Origin: Thermoanaerobaculia bacterium
GTDB taxonomy: Bacteria > Acidobacteriota > Thermoanaerobaculia > Multivoradales > UBA5704
DNA length: 16,826 bases
NCBI GenBank assembly: GCA_025937035.1
Contig: JAICSG010000014.1
Location: forward strand, 1-16,826
Direction of reading: 5' to 3'
The notes under the pieces are model-generated. The model searched no databases. It saw nothing but the letters and a program-made list of their open reading frames with translations, and was not told where the DNA came from. Shown in pieces: positions 1 to 8,513 of the stretch. Positions within the stretch are counted from its first letter, which is position 1; every line of letters begins with the position of its first letter. Both the position numbers and the translations under genes were made by a program.

Positions 1-3
1 CCA

Positions 4-990
4 TTGAACACAACGGTTTCGAGCGTCACGTACGAAGACATCTCGGCCGCGGGGAAGCGCCTGGAAGGAATCGCCCGGCGCACCCCTGTCCACACGTCGG
101 CCACCGTGGACGAGCGCACCGGCGCACGTGTCTTCTTCAAGTGCGAGAACTTCCAGCGCATCGGCGCCTTCAAGGCGCGCGGGGCGTTCTCGCGCATGAC
201 ACTGCTCACCCCCGAGGAGCGGGCGCGGGGCGTCGTCGCCTTCTCCTCCGGCAACCACGCCCAGGCGGTGGCGCTGGCGGCGCGGGAGCTCGGGGTCCAC
301 GCCACCATCGTGATGCCCAAGGACGCCCCCGCCCTCAAGATCGCCGCCACCCGCGGCTACGGCGCCGAGGTGGTGCTCTACGACCGCCTGGGGGGAGAGA
401 GCCGGGAGGGGGTCGCCCGCAAGATCGTCGAGGAGCAGGGGGCCACGATGGTCCCCCCGTTCGACGACGACGCCATCATCGCCGGCCAGGGGACGCTCGC
501 CCTGGAGCTCCTGGAGGAGGTGCCGGACCTCGACATGATCGTCACCCCGTGCAGCGGCGGCGGCCTCCTCTCCGGCTGCTCCGTGGCCGCCAAGGGGGTC
601 CGCCCGGACATCCGGCTCTGGGGGGTCGAGCCCGAGGCCGGCGACGACATGAAGCGGTCGGTCGCCGCGGGCCATCCGGTCACCATCCCACTCCCCCGCA
701 CCATCGCCGACGCTCTCCAGACCACCGAGCCCGCCGCGCGGACCCTGGCCATCGTCTCCAGGCTCACCGAGGGGATCCTCCTCGCCAGCGACGAGGAGAT
801 CCGCCGCGCCATGGCCCTCCTCGCCTCGCGGATGAAGATCGTCGTGGAGCCCGGCGGCGCCATCGCCTTCGCCGCCCTCCTCCACGGCAAGGTCCCGGAC
901 GCCGCGGGCCGGAAGATCGGGGTCGTCCTCTCCGGTGGCAACGTGGACCCGGACCGGTTCGGGGCGCTGGTTTCGGGGGTGGAGGCTTAG
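4..990 (+). CDS. PLP-dependent serine/threonine dehydratase (or 3-hydroxyaspartate ammonia-lyase / serine racemase-like)
   Basis: This is a fold-type II PLP enzyme. Family members remove water and ammonia from L-serine, L-threonine or 3-hydroxyaspartate to give a 2-oxo acid, and relatives racemise serine; it would act in the cytoplasm. Seen: the Schiff-base lysine K57 in GAFKARGA, the substrate/carboxylate loop SSGNH (81-85), the phosphate-binding glycine loop SGGGLLSG (184-191), and a C-terminal LSGGN segment that places the serine facing the pyridine nitrogen. At 328 residues it has the length of the catabolic/SRY1-like group and lacks the C-terminal ACT regulatory domain of biosynthetic IlvA, so allosteric isoleucine control is not expected. 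FFKCENFQRIGAFK and VAFSSGNHAQA resemble the hydroxyaspartate ammonia-lyase/serine racemase branch more than IlvA. The start is TTG at position 4, and with only 3 nt upstream a start outside the window cannot be excluded. Family is secure; exact substrate is not. Confidence 0.9.
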   Translation: MNTTVSSVTYEDISAAGKRLEGIARRTPVHTSATVDERTGARVFFKCENFQRIGAFKARGAFSRMTLLTPEERARGVVAFSSGNHAQAVALAARELGVHATIVMPKDAPALKIAATRGYGAEVVLYDRLGGESREGVARKIVEEQGATMVPPFDDDAIIAGQGTLALELLEEVPDLDMIVTPCSGGGLLSGCSVAAKGVRPDIRLWGVEPEAGDDMKRSVAAGHPVTIPLPRTIADALQTTEPAARTLAIVSRLTEGILLASDEEIRRAMALLASRMKIVVEPGGAIAFAALLHGKVPDAAGRKIGVVLSGGNVDPDRFGALVSGVEA

Positions 991-999
991 CGGACCCGC

Positions 1000-1005
1000 T
1001 ATAAT
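1000..1005 (+). promoter_or_regulatory. Candidate -10 element for the 1053 gene
   Basis: A perfect TATAAT lies 10 nt after the stop of the dehydratase gene and 47 nt before the ATG of the secreted protein gene. No good -35 hexamer is visible at 16-18 nt spacing; the region 977-984 is G-rich. It also falls inside the loop of a weak GCGGAC/GTCCGC inverted repeat (990-995 with 1024-1029). Moderate support only. Confidence 0.4.
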
Positions 1006-1052
1006 CTCCTCGCGCAGCCTTTTGTCCGCTTCACATCCGCAGGAGATTGTCT

Positions 1053-2393
1053 ATGCTTCGCCCGGTCCTCCGCTCCCTCCTCGCCGCCTCCCTGTGCGCG
1101 GCGGGCGCCGCTCACGCAGGCATCGTCTACGTCCCCTCGCCGGGGCTCGCACCGGTGGGCGGATCCACGTATGAGGTACAGATCTCGATCACCAACACCG
1201 CCACGGCGTCGAGCGACGTCCGGCAGGCCCTGCTGGCGACGAACACCGACGGCACCCAGCGCCCGAATCCCCCGTCCACGGTGACCGTCCAGGCCGGCCG
1301 CACGGCGGTCGTGAAGCCGGGCGCCTCCTTCCGCGGCCTGGTCGAGCTGAACGGCGGCAACGACCTGCGCTACTCGGCCCGGCTCACCGGCACCGGCCCG
1401 GGACGCCTGGGGGTCTACCTGCCGGTGATCACCTCGGACAACCTGATCTCCGGCGGCAAGACGGCGTACCTCCAGGGGCTCCTCGGCGGCTCCGGCCGCA
1501 CCACCGACCTGACGCTGCTCAACCTCGCCTCCACCGCCTCCCAGTGCACCGCCACCCTGCTCCAGGCGGACGGCACGGTGATCGCGGGCCCGGTCGCGAT
1601 CGCCATGAAGCCGCTCTCCCATCAGGTCGTCTCCGACATCTTCGCCGGCGGCAGCGCCGTGGACGCCCGGGTGACGGCGAGCTGCACGCAGAATTTCTTC
1701 GCCTATGCCCTGATCTCCGACGCCGCCACGGGCGAGATCTCCTACGTGGGCCCGGCGGGCAGCGGCGCCTCCGGGATCGGCGGCACGCCGCCGCCGGCCG
1801 ACTGCCCCACCGGCGCCACCTGCTTCGACGCCAAGGGGATCGTCCACCAGCCGACCCCCACCAACCGGGTGCACCGCGTCACCTTCCCGGCTCCGGCCGG
1901 CACCGTCAGCCGCCTCCGCATGTCGCTCGACATCACGGTGGGCCCCTGGTACGCGCCAGACCCCGCGGGCAAGGGGCTGATCTACTGGTTCGTGGTCAAC
2001 CGCAACTTCGACATGTTCGGCACGCTCTACTTCCGCGGTCCGGACCCGGCCCATCCGGCCCAGGTCCAGTCCGAGGCGCTCCTCCGCCACGGCCTGGAGC
2101 TGACCCACCCGCAGAAGCTCAAGATCGAGCAGCCGTTCCAGGCCCAGGTCGGGCACACCTATCACTGCGAGGAGGACTACGACCTCAAGAACGGCTCGCT
2201 GACGGTGACCATCACCGACACCACCACCGGGCAGGTCGCGGCGCAGCTCTCGGGCGTGCCCAACCTCCGTGCCTGGACCTTCAAGGCGGGCGACAACTTC
2301 CTCATCGACATGGGCTTCCCCGGCACCAACGTCGACGAGGTCCCCACCGACGGCTGGACGTACGCCAACGTCCACCTGGAGGTGTACAAGTAG
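1053..2393 (+). CDS. Secreted protein of unknown function, two beta-rich regions
   Basis: I do not recognise the family. The ATG at 1053 is chosen because AGGAG (1041-1045) lies 7 nt upstream; an in-frame TTG at 1047 is badly placed for this site. The 446-residue product has a signal peptide (1-22: MLRPVLRSLLAASLCAAGAA, then HA before the likely cut), so it is exported. Residues 23-240 are Ser/Thr/Gly-rich beta-type sequence with ITNTATAS and LLNLASTASQC segments, like the paired beta-sandwich regions of secreted proteins. A Pro/Gly linker with CPTGATC (251-257) leads into residues 258-446, rich in aromatic beta strands (DITVGPWYAPD, LIYWFVVNRN, GWTYANVHLEVYK) that suggest a concanavalin-like jelly roll. 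That fold assignment is an inference. No catalytic motif was found. The gene is probably monocistronic, with its own -10 candidate and a strong 3' hairpin. Confidence 0.85.
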   Translation: MLRPVLRSLLAASLCAAGAAHAGIVYVPSPGLAPVGGSTYEVQISITNTATASSDVRQALLATNTDGTQRPNPPSTVTVQAGRTAVVKPGASFRGLVELNGGNDLRYSARLTGTGPGRLGVYLPVITSDNLISGGKTAYLQGLLGGSGRTTDLTLLNLASTASQCTATLLQADGTVIAGPVAIAMKPLSHQVVSDIFAGGSAVDARVTASCTQNFFAYALISDAATGEISYVGPAGSGASGIGGTPPPADCPTGATCFDAKGIVHQPTPTNRVHRVTFPAPAGTVSRLRMSLDITVGPWYAPDPAGKGLIYWFVVNRNFDMFGTLYFRGPDPAHPAQVQSEALLRHGLELTHPQKLKIEQPFQAQVGHTYHCEEDYDLKNGSLTVTITDTTTGQVAAQLSGVPNLRAWTFKAGDNFLIDMGFPGTNVDEVPTDGWTYANVHLEVYK

Positions 2394-2422
2394 CGCCGTC
2401 CCGCTCCGGCGGAGGAACGCGA

Positions 2423-2444
2423 GGGCGCCGGGAGACCGGCGCCC
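2423..2444. terminator. Intrinsic-type hairpin between convergent genes
   Basis: A perfect 9-bp stem GGGCGCCGG / CCGGCGCCC closes a GAGA tetraloop. It lies 30 nt after the stop of the + gene and 21 nt after the stop of the - gene. The following + strand is only modestly T-rich (TTCGTGCTTC). The symmetric position suggests it serves both convergent genes. Confidence 0.7.
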
Positions 2445-2464
2445 TTCGTGCTTCAGGGGATCGA

Positions 2465-5400
2465 TCAGGGGGTAGGGGAGTAGAGGAAGACGTCCATCAG
2501 CCCGAAGAGGCCCTCGTTGAAGTCCCCGGGGACCAGGTTCGAGGCGGCGCTGCCGAAGAGGACCACGCCGGTGTCGGAGACGAACAGCGGCCCGTCCGAC
2601 GTGCCGTTGGCGGGGACCGCGCCGGCCGCGCTCACCAGGGTGGTCTGGCGGGTGGAGCGGTCGTAGAGGTAGACGTCCTCCGAGATACCGAAGCCGGCCG
2701 GGGCCTGCCGCCAGAGGGGGAGGTCGAGGAACGCCACGTATCTCCCATTGGGGCTGACCGCCAGGTTGGTGGCGGGCCCCCCGGGATAGAAGGGCCCATT
2801 GCCGGTGCCGACCGCCGTCAGGCCGCCCGAGGCCGTGTCGTAGAGGAACACCCCGTTCTCGTCGCCAGGATTCCGCTGCCCGGCGACCGGGAAGCTGGCG
2901 GAGTCGAAGACCAGGAAGCGGCCGTCGGCGCTGAATGCCGCCTGTCCGGAGGCCCCGCCCGCGGCGGTGAGCGGGGACTTGGGAGCGTGGCTGACCAGCC
3001 GGAGGGAACCGGTGGTCCGGTCGTAGAGAAAGAGGTCGGCGGTGGACGGCTGGTCGATCTGGCCGGGCACCAGGGTCTCGGATTCGCTGGCGAAGGCGAT
3101 GTAGCGGCCGTCGCGGCTCATCGCGGTGGGGAACCGCCCGCGCTGGAGCTCGAACCCGAGATCGGCGACGCGGCTCACCGTCCCGACGCTCCGGTCATAG
3201 AGATAGACCGCCAGGTTGTCCTCCTCCACCGGGGCCGACAGCAGGTTCGTGGCCCTGCTGTAGAAGGCGACGAATCGGCCGTCCCCGCTGATCGAGGCCC
3301 CGCCCCCACCACCGCTCGACAGCGCCAGCGGCGAGCCGAAGGCGTGCGTCACCAGGGAGACGCTTCCGGTCGCGCGGTTGAAGAGGAAGATCTGGTCGTC
3401 GATGTTATCCCCGGTCTGGCCGGGGAGGAGCCAGGCCTCGGAGCTGGTCACGGCGAGGGTCGAGCCGTCAGCGCTGATCACGGCGTCCGAGGCACGGCCG
3501 GAGGGCTGTCCGGAGGTGGCGGACCGGGTGACGAGCGTGTTGGCGCCGCTCATCCGGTCGTACACGAAGGCGTTCCGGTTGCGAATGTCGGGGGTGATCG
3601 CGTCCGCCGTCAGGTCGGTCGCGTCGCTCAGGTAGGCCACGTAGCGGCCGTCGGCGCTGAGCCTGGGCGAGAAGCTCGGCGCGTTGCCCGTCTTCTGGGG
3701 AGTGGCGAATGAACGGCTCACCAGCGCGGTGGTCTTGAGCACCCGGTCATAGAGGAGGACATCCTCGCCGCCGTTGCCGTCGGTCACCCGGGGGAGCACG
3801 TCGTCCCCCTCGCTGGTGAGCACCGCGTAGCGGCCGTCGTCGCTCAGCCCCCCGGGCCGGCTCTCCCCCGCCGGCGTCTTGGAGGGCAGCCCCGGGTCGC
3901 GCCGCGAGATCAGCTCCGCGCCGCCCAGGCTCCGGCCGTAGACGTAGAGGTCCCCGCGGCCGTTGAGATCCCGCAGGCCCCCTTCGGTCTCGGGCCGCAC
4001 GCTGGAGAAGGCGGTCCAGGCGCCGTCGCCGCTGAGCACCGGCGTCACCAGGGTGACGCCGGAGTCGGGCGAGGTGGCGGTCCCCGCCCGCTGAAGCGAG
4101 CCGGAGCGGCGGTCGTAGACGAACACCCCGGGGCCATCCGGAGAGCTCGCCGCCAGGTCGCTCGCGCTGCTCCAGAAGGCGACCTGCCCGCCGTCGGCGC
4201 TGATGGAGACGGAGCCCAGCGCCGACGGGCCGTTCCCTCCCAGCGTGGGCGAGACGGTGGACCGGCTCATCAGGGTGACGGCGCCGGAGCTCCGCTCGAA
4301 GAGGAAGACGTTGTCGGCCCCACCCGGGGACCCGGGCAACAGATCGGAGGGCTCGGCGGTGAACGCCACGTACGCGCCGTCGGCGCTGAGCGCGAAGAGG
4401 CCGTCGACCCCCTCGCTTGAGGTCCGGGCCGGCGCTCCGACCGCGTGGCTCACCAGGGTATTCGCGCCCGAGGGGCGGTAGAAGAGGAAGACGTCCGGGC
4501 GGAGGTTGTCGTCCATCTGGCCGGCCACCAGGTCGGTGGCGTAGCTCAGGTAGGCCACGACGTCGCCGTTGGCGCTGATCTGCGGCAGCATGGACTCCTG
4601 GCTGGCCAGGGCCGTGCGCGAGCCGGCGCGGTGGCTGGCCAGCACGGTCGTCCCCGCGACCCGGTCGTAGAGGTAGACGGCCCGGTTGTAGAGCCCGGTG
4701 CCGGACTGCCCGGCCACCACGTTGGTCGAGTTGCTGAGGTAGGCGACGTAGCGGCCGTCACGGCTGATCGCGGGTGAGTCCGCGAAGCGGTCGCCCGCCT
4801 GGCTGGCGGAGGTCACCGAGCGGCTGACCAGCGACACGCGGCCGGTCTGGCGGTCGAAGAGGAAGACGTCCGGAGCCTGGTTGAAGTCGGAGACCCGGCT
4901 CACCAGGTTCTTCGCCGCGCTGGTGAAGACGACGTAGCGGCCGTCGCCGCTGAGCGACGGCTGGAACGACTCGCCGTCCCCCGGGAGCCCCGGGGTCGAG
5001 GACCGGCTGGCCAGGGTGACCAGGCCGCTCAGGCGGTCCCAGAGGAAGACGTCGCGCAGCGTCCCGGGGTCCCGGGTGAGCGTCAGGTCCTGGGCGGCGC
5101 TGGCGAAGGCCACGAAGCGGCCGTCGGCGCTGATCACCGGCGACTCCGAGCCGAGCCCGGCAGCGGTGGACGGCGACGCCGCGGCGTGGCTCACCAGGGT
5201 GATCGTCCCCGTCGCCCGGTCGTAGAGGAAGACGTCGTCCGACAGGTTGTTGTCCACCTGTCCGGGGACCAGGTTGGGAGCGTCGCTCAGGAAGACCAGA
5301 TAGCGGCCGTCGGCGCTGAACGAGCCGGGGCGGCTGGTCCCCGCGGCGGTGCCTGACGAGCGGGGCGGCGGGACGCGGTAGGGCAGCGTGATCTGGCCGG

Positions 5401-5473
5401 CCCGGGCGGCCGGCACCGCGAGCAGCAGAGTGGCGAGGATGGCGCGCAGGGCTCTCTTCATGGGGGGTCTCAT
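2465..5473 (-). CDS. Secreted PD40/TolB-like beta-propeller repeat protein (second of a tandem pair)
   Basis: The 1002-residue product has a signal peptide (MKRALRAILATLLLAVPAARA, inside residues 5-25) and then about 16 tandem repeats of roughly 55-63 residues from residue 53 to the C-terminus. Each repeat follows the pattern S-x-DGR-Y/F-V-A-F-x-S-x-A-x-(D/N)-L-V, a variable Gly/Asp loop, then DVFLYDR-x-(T/S)-G-x-x-x-L-V-S-(R/H). This is the PD40/WD40-like signature of TolB and related propellers; sixteen units would fit two eight-bladed propellers (inference). No peptidase, anchor or other catalytic domain is seen, so a periplasmic or extracellular scaffold or binding role is the most that can be said. 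The ATG overlaps the stop of the upstream paralogue as ATGA, with GGAG about 10 nt before it, so the two are probably translationally coupled. A second in-frame ATG at 5461 has no better ribosome site. Confidence 0.92.
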   Translation of the reverse strand: MRPPMKRALRAILATLLLAVPAARAGQITLPYRVPPPRSSGTAAGTSRPGSFSADGRYLVFLSDAPNLVPGQVDNNLSDDVFLYDRATGTITLVSHAAASPSTAAGLGSESPVISADGRFVAFASAAQDLTLTRDPGTLRDVFLWDRLSGLVTLASRSSTPGLPGDGESFQPSLSGDGRYVVFTSAAKNLVSRVSDFNQAPDVFLFDRQTGRVSLVSRSVTSASQAGDRFADSPAISRDGRYVAYLSNSTNVVAGQSGTGLYNRAVYLYDRVAGTTVLASHRAGSRTALASQESMLPQISANGDVVAYLSYATDLVAGQMDDNLRPDVFLFYRPSGANTLVSHAVGAPARTSSEGVDGLFALSADGAYVAFTAEPSDLLPGSPGGADNVFLFERSSGAVTLMSRSTVSPTLGGNGPSALGSVSISADGGQVAFWSSASDLAASSPDGPGVFVYDRRSGSLQRAGTATSPDSGVTLVTPVLSGDGAWTAFSSVRPETEGGLRDLNGRGDLYVYGRSLGGAELISRRDPGLPSKTPAGESRPGGLSDDGRYAVLTSEGDDVLPRVTDGNGGEDVLLYDRVLKTTALVSRSFATPQKTGNAPSFSPRLSADGRYVAYLSDATDLTADAITPDIRNRNAFVYDRMSGANTLVTRSATSGQPSGRASDAVISADGSTLAVTSSEAWLLPGQTGDNIDDQIFLFNRATGSVSLVTHAFGSPLALSSGGGGGASISGDGRFVAFYSRATNLLSAPVEEDNLAVYLYDRSVGTVSRVADLGFELQRGRFPTAMSRDGRYIAFASESETLVPGQIDQPSTADLFLYDRTTGSLRLVSHAPKSPLTAAGGASGQAAFSADGRFLVFDSASFPVAGQRNPGDENGVFLYDTASGGLTAVGTGNGPFYPGGPATNLAVSPNGRYVAFLDLPLWRQAPAGFGISEDVYLYDRSTRQTTLVSAAGAVPANGTSDGPLFVSDTGVVLFGSAASNLVPGDFNEGLFGLMDVFLYSPTP

Positions 5474-8295
5474 CGTCCAGGAGCTCCAGGGGAGTAGAGG
5501 AAGACGTCGCTGGTGTTGTTGAAATCCGCGCCGGTAAAGTTGGAGGCGCCACTGTCGAACAGGACGAGACCACCCGCCGCCACGGCCGGATGGCCGGACG
5601 AGCCGTCGCCCGGCACCGCCGCGGCGTCCAGGGTGGCGCTCACCAGCACCGTCCTGCCGCTCACGCGGTCGTAGAGGTAGACCTGGTCGTATTGGAGTGT
5701 CTGATCGCCGGCCGGCTGGCGGGGGGAGACGAAGGCGACGTACCGCCCGTCCGGGCTGAGGCTGAACCCGTCGAGGGCCAGCACGGACGGGCCGCCGCCG
5801 GACGTCGCCCCCGGGACCGTCCCCACCGCCGCCGTGGATCCGGAGGTGGTATCGAAGAAGAAGAGGCCCGGGAGCTCTTTGTCCGAAGCCTGACCCGTCA
5901 CCAGGACCCCGGCGGCGCCGAAGAGGAGCCAGCGGCCGTCCGCGCTGAACCGGGAGAGGCCGAACGTCCCGGCCTTGTCGCTCACCGTCCCCACCGTGGT
6001 CACCGCCGAGCCAGGCACGTGCGTCAGCAGCCGGGTGGTGCCGGTCGTGCGGTCCCAGAGGAAGAGGTCCGGCGTGAAGTCGACGTCGACCTGCCCGGGC
6101 ACCACGTGCTTGTCGCTGCTCACGAAGACGACCCAGCGGCCCTCGCCGCTGAGGACCGGCGCGAGGAAGTCCTCGGTGGGGCCGACCAGCGTCACCTTCC
6201 CGGAGCTCCGGTCGTAGAGGTAGATCCTGGGCTGCGGCAGCTCCGAATCCCGCCCGGGCGGAATGGGAGCCAGGTCCAGGGAATCGCTGTTGAAGGCGAC
6301 GAACCGGCCGTCGGCGCTGATCGCGAGGCTGTTCCCCCCGAATTCGGCCGGCGTGGAGGGCGACCCTTCGGCGTGCGAGACGAGGGTGTAGGTCTTTGCC
6401 GGACGGTCGTAGAGAATCACCTGCCCCCCGGCGCTGACGAAGGCGACCGCCGAGCCGTCGGCGCTGATCCGGGGGGGCTCGCCGACGTCGGGCGAGAGCG
6501 ATTGCCCCGGCCGGGTGACGAGCGTGGTCGTCCCGGTGAGCCGGTCGTAGAGGAAGGCGTCGAACCGGACATTGTGCGGATCAACCTGCGGCGCCTGCCC
6601 CGGCACCAAGTCGGTCGCGGAGCTCTCATAGACGATGAACCGGCCGTCGGCGCTGATCGAGGGCAGGTCGCTCCAGCCGTTGGCGGTCTGCTGCGGCGAG
6701 GCCATCGAGCGGCTCACCAGCCGGGTGGTCCTCGCCACGCGGTCGTAGACGAAGACGTCCGCGCTGTTGTTCTGGTCGCGCAGGCGCTGGAGCAGGTCGT
6801 CGGCGCGGCTGGTGAACACCGCGTAGCGGCCGTCGGCGCTCAGGGCTCCCGCCGCGGACGGCTCGACGGCCGTGCGCGAGGCGCCGGCCGCGTCGCGCCG
6901 CGTCACCAGCTCGTGCGCGGCCGCGGACCGGCTCCACAGATAGACGTCCGGAGCCTGGTTGAGATCCTTCACCCCCGCCTCCAGGTCGGTCGCGGAGCTG
7001 GCGAAGGCGACCCACTTGCCGTCGGGTCCGACCACCACCGCCGAGGAATTGCCGTTGCCGCCGTGATTGGGAGCGGCCCCCTCCACCTGGCTCACCAGGG
7101 AGGTCCGGCCCGACCGCCGGTCATAGAGGATGACGTCCAGCCGCGACGTCTCCTTGGGCGGATCGAGGAGCTCCGGAGAGCTCCCGAGGAAGACCACCGT
7201 GCCGCCGTCCGCGCTGAGGCCGCCGAGGCTGGCGAAGCCCCCCGCCGCCGGTGGCGAGCCGTTCAAGCGGCTGGCCAGCGAGACCCGTCCGGAGGCCCGC
7301 TCGTAGAGGTAGACCAGGGAGACCACACCTGCCGGGCCCCCCGCCACCAGGTCGTCGGCGTACGACTCGAAAGCCACCCATCCGCAGTCGTCGCTGACGC
7401 TGAAGGCGGTCGAAACCTCGTCGCCGGCTCGGGTCTGGGAGCCGAAGGCGTGGCTGACCAGCTTCGTGGCGCGGGTGGGGCGGTGGAAGAGGAAGACGTC
7501 CGCCACCCCGTTCAGGTCCTGCTGGCCCGGGATCTCGGAATTGAAAACGCTGGAGTAGACCACGCACTCACCGTTGCCGCTGATCGACAGAGGCAGGGAG
7601 ATGAATCCGCCGCCAGCGCCGGGGGACTCGACCATCGCGCCGGTCACCCGGTCCCAGACGTAGATCCCGCCCACGGTGCCGCCGGGCACGAGGTCCCGGG
7701 CGTCGCTCGGGAAGGCGACCCAGCGGCCGTCGGCGCTGATCGACGGCGCGCCCGAACGGGCGTTCCCCGTCCGCGCCGGGGCGCCGGCCGCCCGGCTGAC
7801 CAGCGACGTCCGCCCCGACTGCCGGTCGTACAGGAAGACGTCGCCATCCAGGTTGGTATCGGCCTGCCCGTTCACCAGGTCGGTGGCCTCGCTGCGGAAG
7901 GCGATCCAGCGCCCGTCCGCGCTCATCGCCGGACCGTCCGAGATGCCGTTGCCCGGCGTCGATGCCGAAGCCCGCGAGCGGCTCACCAGCGAGGTCCGGC
8001 CGCTCACCCGGTCATAGAGGAAGACGTCGGACAGCTTGCCCGGGTCCGGCGGGCCGGCGAGCAGATCGGTCGCCACGCTGGCGAAGACGATCCAGCGCCC
8101 GTCGCGGCTCATCGAGACCGATGACGAGGGCGCGTCGGCGGCGGTGGCCGGCGAGCCGGTGGCATGGCTGACCAGGACGGTCTTCCCCGTCACCCGGTCG
8201 TAGAGGAAGACGTCGGAGCCGTCGTTGCGGTCGGCCTGCCCCGCCACGAGGTTCCGGGCGTCGCTGAGGAAGGCGAGATACCGGCCGTCGGCGCT
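2465..8295 (-). repeat. About 32 tandem PD40-coding units of roughly 170-190 bp
   Basis: Across both genes the same DNA words recur about every 186 bp. Read on + they are variants of CGGCCGTCGGCGCTGAT (encoding ISADGR), CGGTCGTAGAGGAAGAC (encoding VFLYDR) and CTCACCAGGG (encoding LVS). The first unit starts near 8295 and the last ends near 2470; each gene carries about 16. The units have diverged enough to look old, but the shared words keep the potential for recombination between copies or between the two genes. Confidence 0.8.
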
Positions 8296-8442
8296 CACGG
8301 CCGCCGGCTGGCTCGTCCCCAGAGCGGTGTCCGAGGCCCGGCCCGCGGGGACCGCGCTGAGCAGATCGAGCTGGGCGCCCCGCAGGGCGAACGGTACGGC
8401 CGGCAGAGCCGCGAGAATCCAGAGAGACATCTTCTTCCGCAT
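5470..8442 (-). CDS. Secreted PD40/TolB-like beta-propeller repeat protein (first of a tandem pair)
   Basis: The 990-residue product is a paralogue of the gene downstream of it. The N-terminus is a signal peptide (MRKKMSLWILAALPAVPFAL). From residue 50 onward there are about 16 repeats with the same SADGR(W/Y)(V/I)AF ... DVFLYDR(V/Q)(T/S)G(R/K)T(S/T)LVS core. Some repeats are degenerate: the fourth and eleventh are shortened, the sixth has a cysteine in SDDCGW, and the last lacks the DGR turn (AGGLVLFDSGASNF). The ATG has an ideal AGGAGG (complement of 8452-8457) 9 nt upstream, making this the entry point of the two-gene unit. The final residues end in DVFLYSPGAPGR, and the downstream copy ends in DVFLYSPTP, so both share the same truncated closing blade. 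This may reflect Velcro closure with the N-terminal strand (inference). Function unknown; export and repeat architecture are secure. Confidence 0.92.
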   Translation of the reverse strand: MRKKMSLWILAALPAVPFALRGAQLDLLSAVPAGRASDTALGTSQPAAVSADGRYLAFLSDARNLVAGQADRNDGSDVFLYDRVTGKTVLVSHATGSPATAADAPSSSVSMSRDGRWIVFASVATDLLAGPPDPGKLSDVFLYDRVSGRTSLVSRSRASASTPGNGISDGPAMSADGRWIAFRSEATDLVNGQADTNLDGDVFLYDRQSGRTSLVSRAAGAPARTGNARSGAPSISADGRWVAFPSDARDLVPGGTVGGIYVWDRVTGAMVESPGAGGGFISLPLSISGNGECVVYSSVFNSEIPGQQDLNGVADVFLFHRPTRATKLVSHAFGSQTRAGDEVSTAFSVSDDCGWVAFESYADDLVAGGPAGVVSLVYLYERASGRVSLASRLNGSPPAAGGFASLGGLSADGGTVVFLGSSPELLDPPKETSRLDVILYDRRSGRTSLVSQVEGAAPNHGGNGNSSAVVVGPDGKWVAFASSATDLEAGVKDLNQAPDVYLWSRSAAAHELVTRRDAAGASRTAVEPSAAGALSADGRYAVFTSRADDLLQRLRDQNNSADVFVYDRVARTTRLVSRSMASPQQTANGWSDLPSISADGRFIVYESSATDLVPGQAPQVDPHNVRFDAFLYDRLTGTTTLVTRPGQSLSPDVGEPPRISADGSAVAFVSAGGQVILYDRPAKTYTLVSHAEGSPSTPAEFGGNSLAISADGRFVAFNSDSLDLAPIPPGRDSELPQPRIYLYDRSSGKVTLVGPTEDFLAPVLSGEGRWVVFVSSDKHVVPGQVDVDFTPDLFLWDRTTGTTRLLTHVPGSAVTTVGTVSDKAGTFGLSRFSADGRWLLFGAAGVLVTGQASDKELPGLFFFDTTSGSTAAVGTVPGATSGGGPSVLALDGFSLSPDGRYVAFVSPRQPAGDQTLQYDQVYLYDRVSGRTVLVSATLDAAAVPGDGSSGHPAVAAGGLVLFDSGASNFTGADFNNTSDVFLYSPGAPGR

Positions 8443-8513
8443 GGACGCACGCCTCCTGTCGGGAAAGGGCTTCCCTATAGGATATGCGTTTTTTGAAGGA
8501 AGATTTCGTCAGG
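8443..8513 (-). promoter_or_regulatory. Leader and candidate promoter of the PD40 gene pair
   Basis: This 71-nt gap separates the kinase stop from the PD40 start. It holds an AT-rich block (8474-8500) unlike the GC-rich surroundings, containing the palindrome CCTATAGG (8474-8481) and TATCCT/TATAGG words that could act as a -10. No convincing -35 is seen. A short inverted repeat GGGAA/TTCCC (8461-8465 with 8471-8475) falls in the leader, followed by AGGAGG for the first PD40 gene. Separate transcription from the Kai operon is suggested but not proven. Confidence 0.35.

Noticed and set aside
4..990. Biosynthetic threonine deaminase IlvA
   Set aside because: There is no C-terminal ACT domain, and the length and motifs fit the short catabolic/hydroxyaspartate or racemase-like group.
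1544..3712. Very long open frame on + running antisense through the first PD40 gene
   Set aside because: The translation is Arg/Gly/Ala/Pro-rich with no domain, it spans two convergent real genes and their terminator, and it has no ribosome site. It is a GC-rich shadow frame.
5590..8124. 844-codon open frame on + opposite the upstream PD40 gene
   Set aside because: Its periodic VVEEDV / AVGADR words simply mirror the PD40 repeats on the other strand; there is no signal peptide, ribosome site or domain.
2465..8295. Regular DNA repeats resembling a CRISPR or satellite array
   Set aside because: The period is about 186 bp, the units are imperfect and in frame, and they encode PD40 blades.
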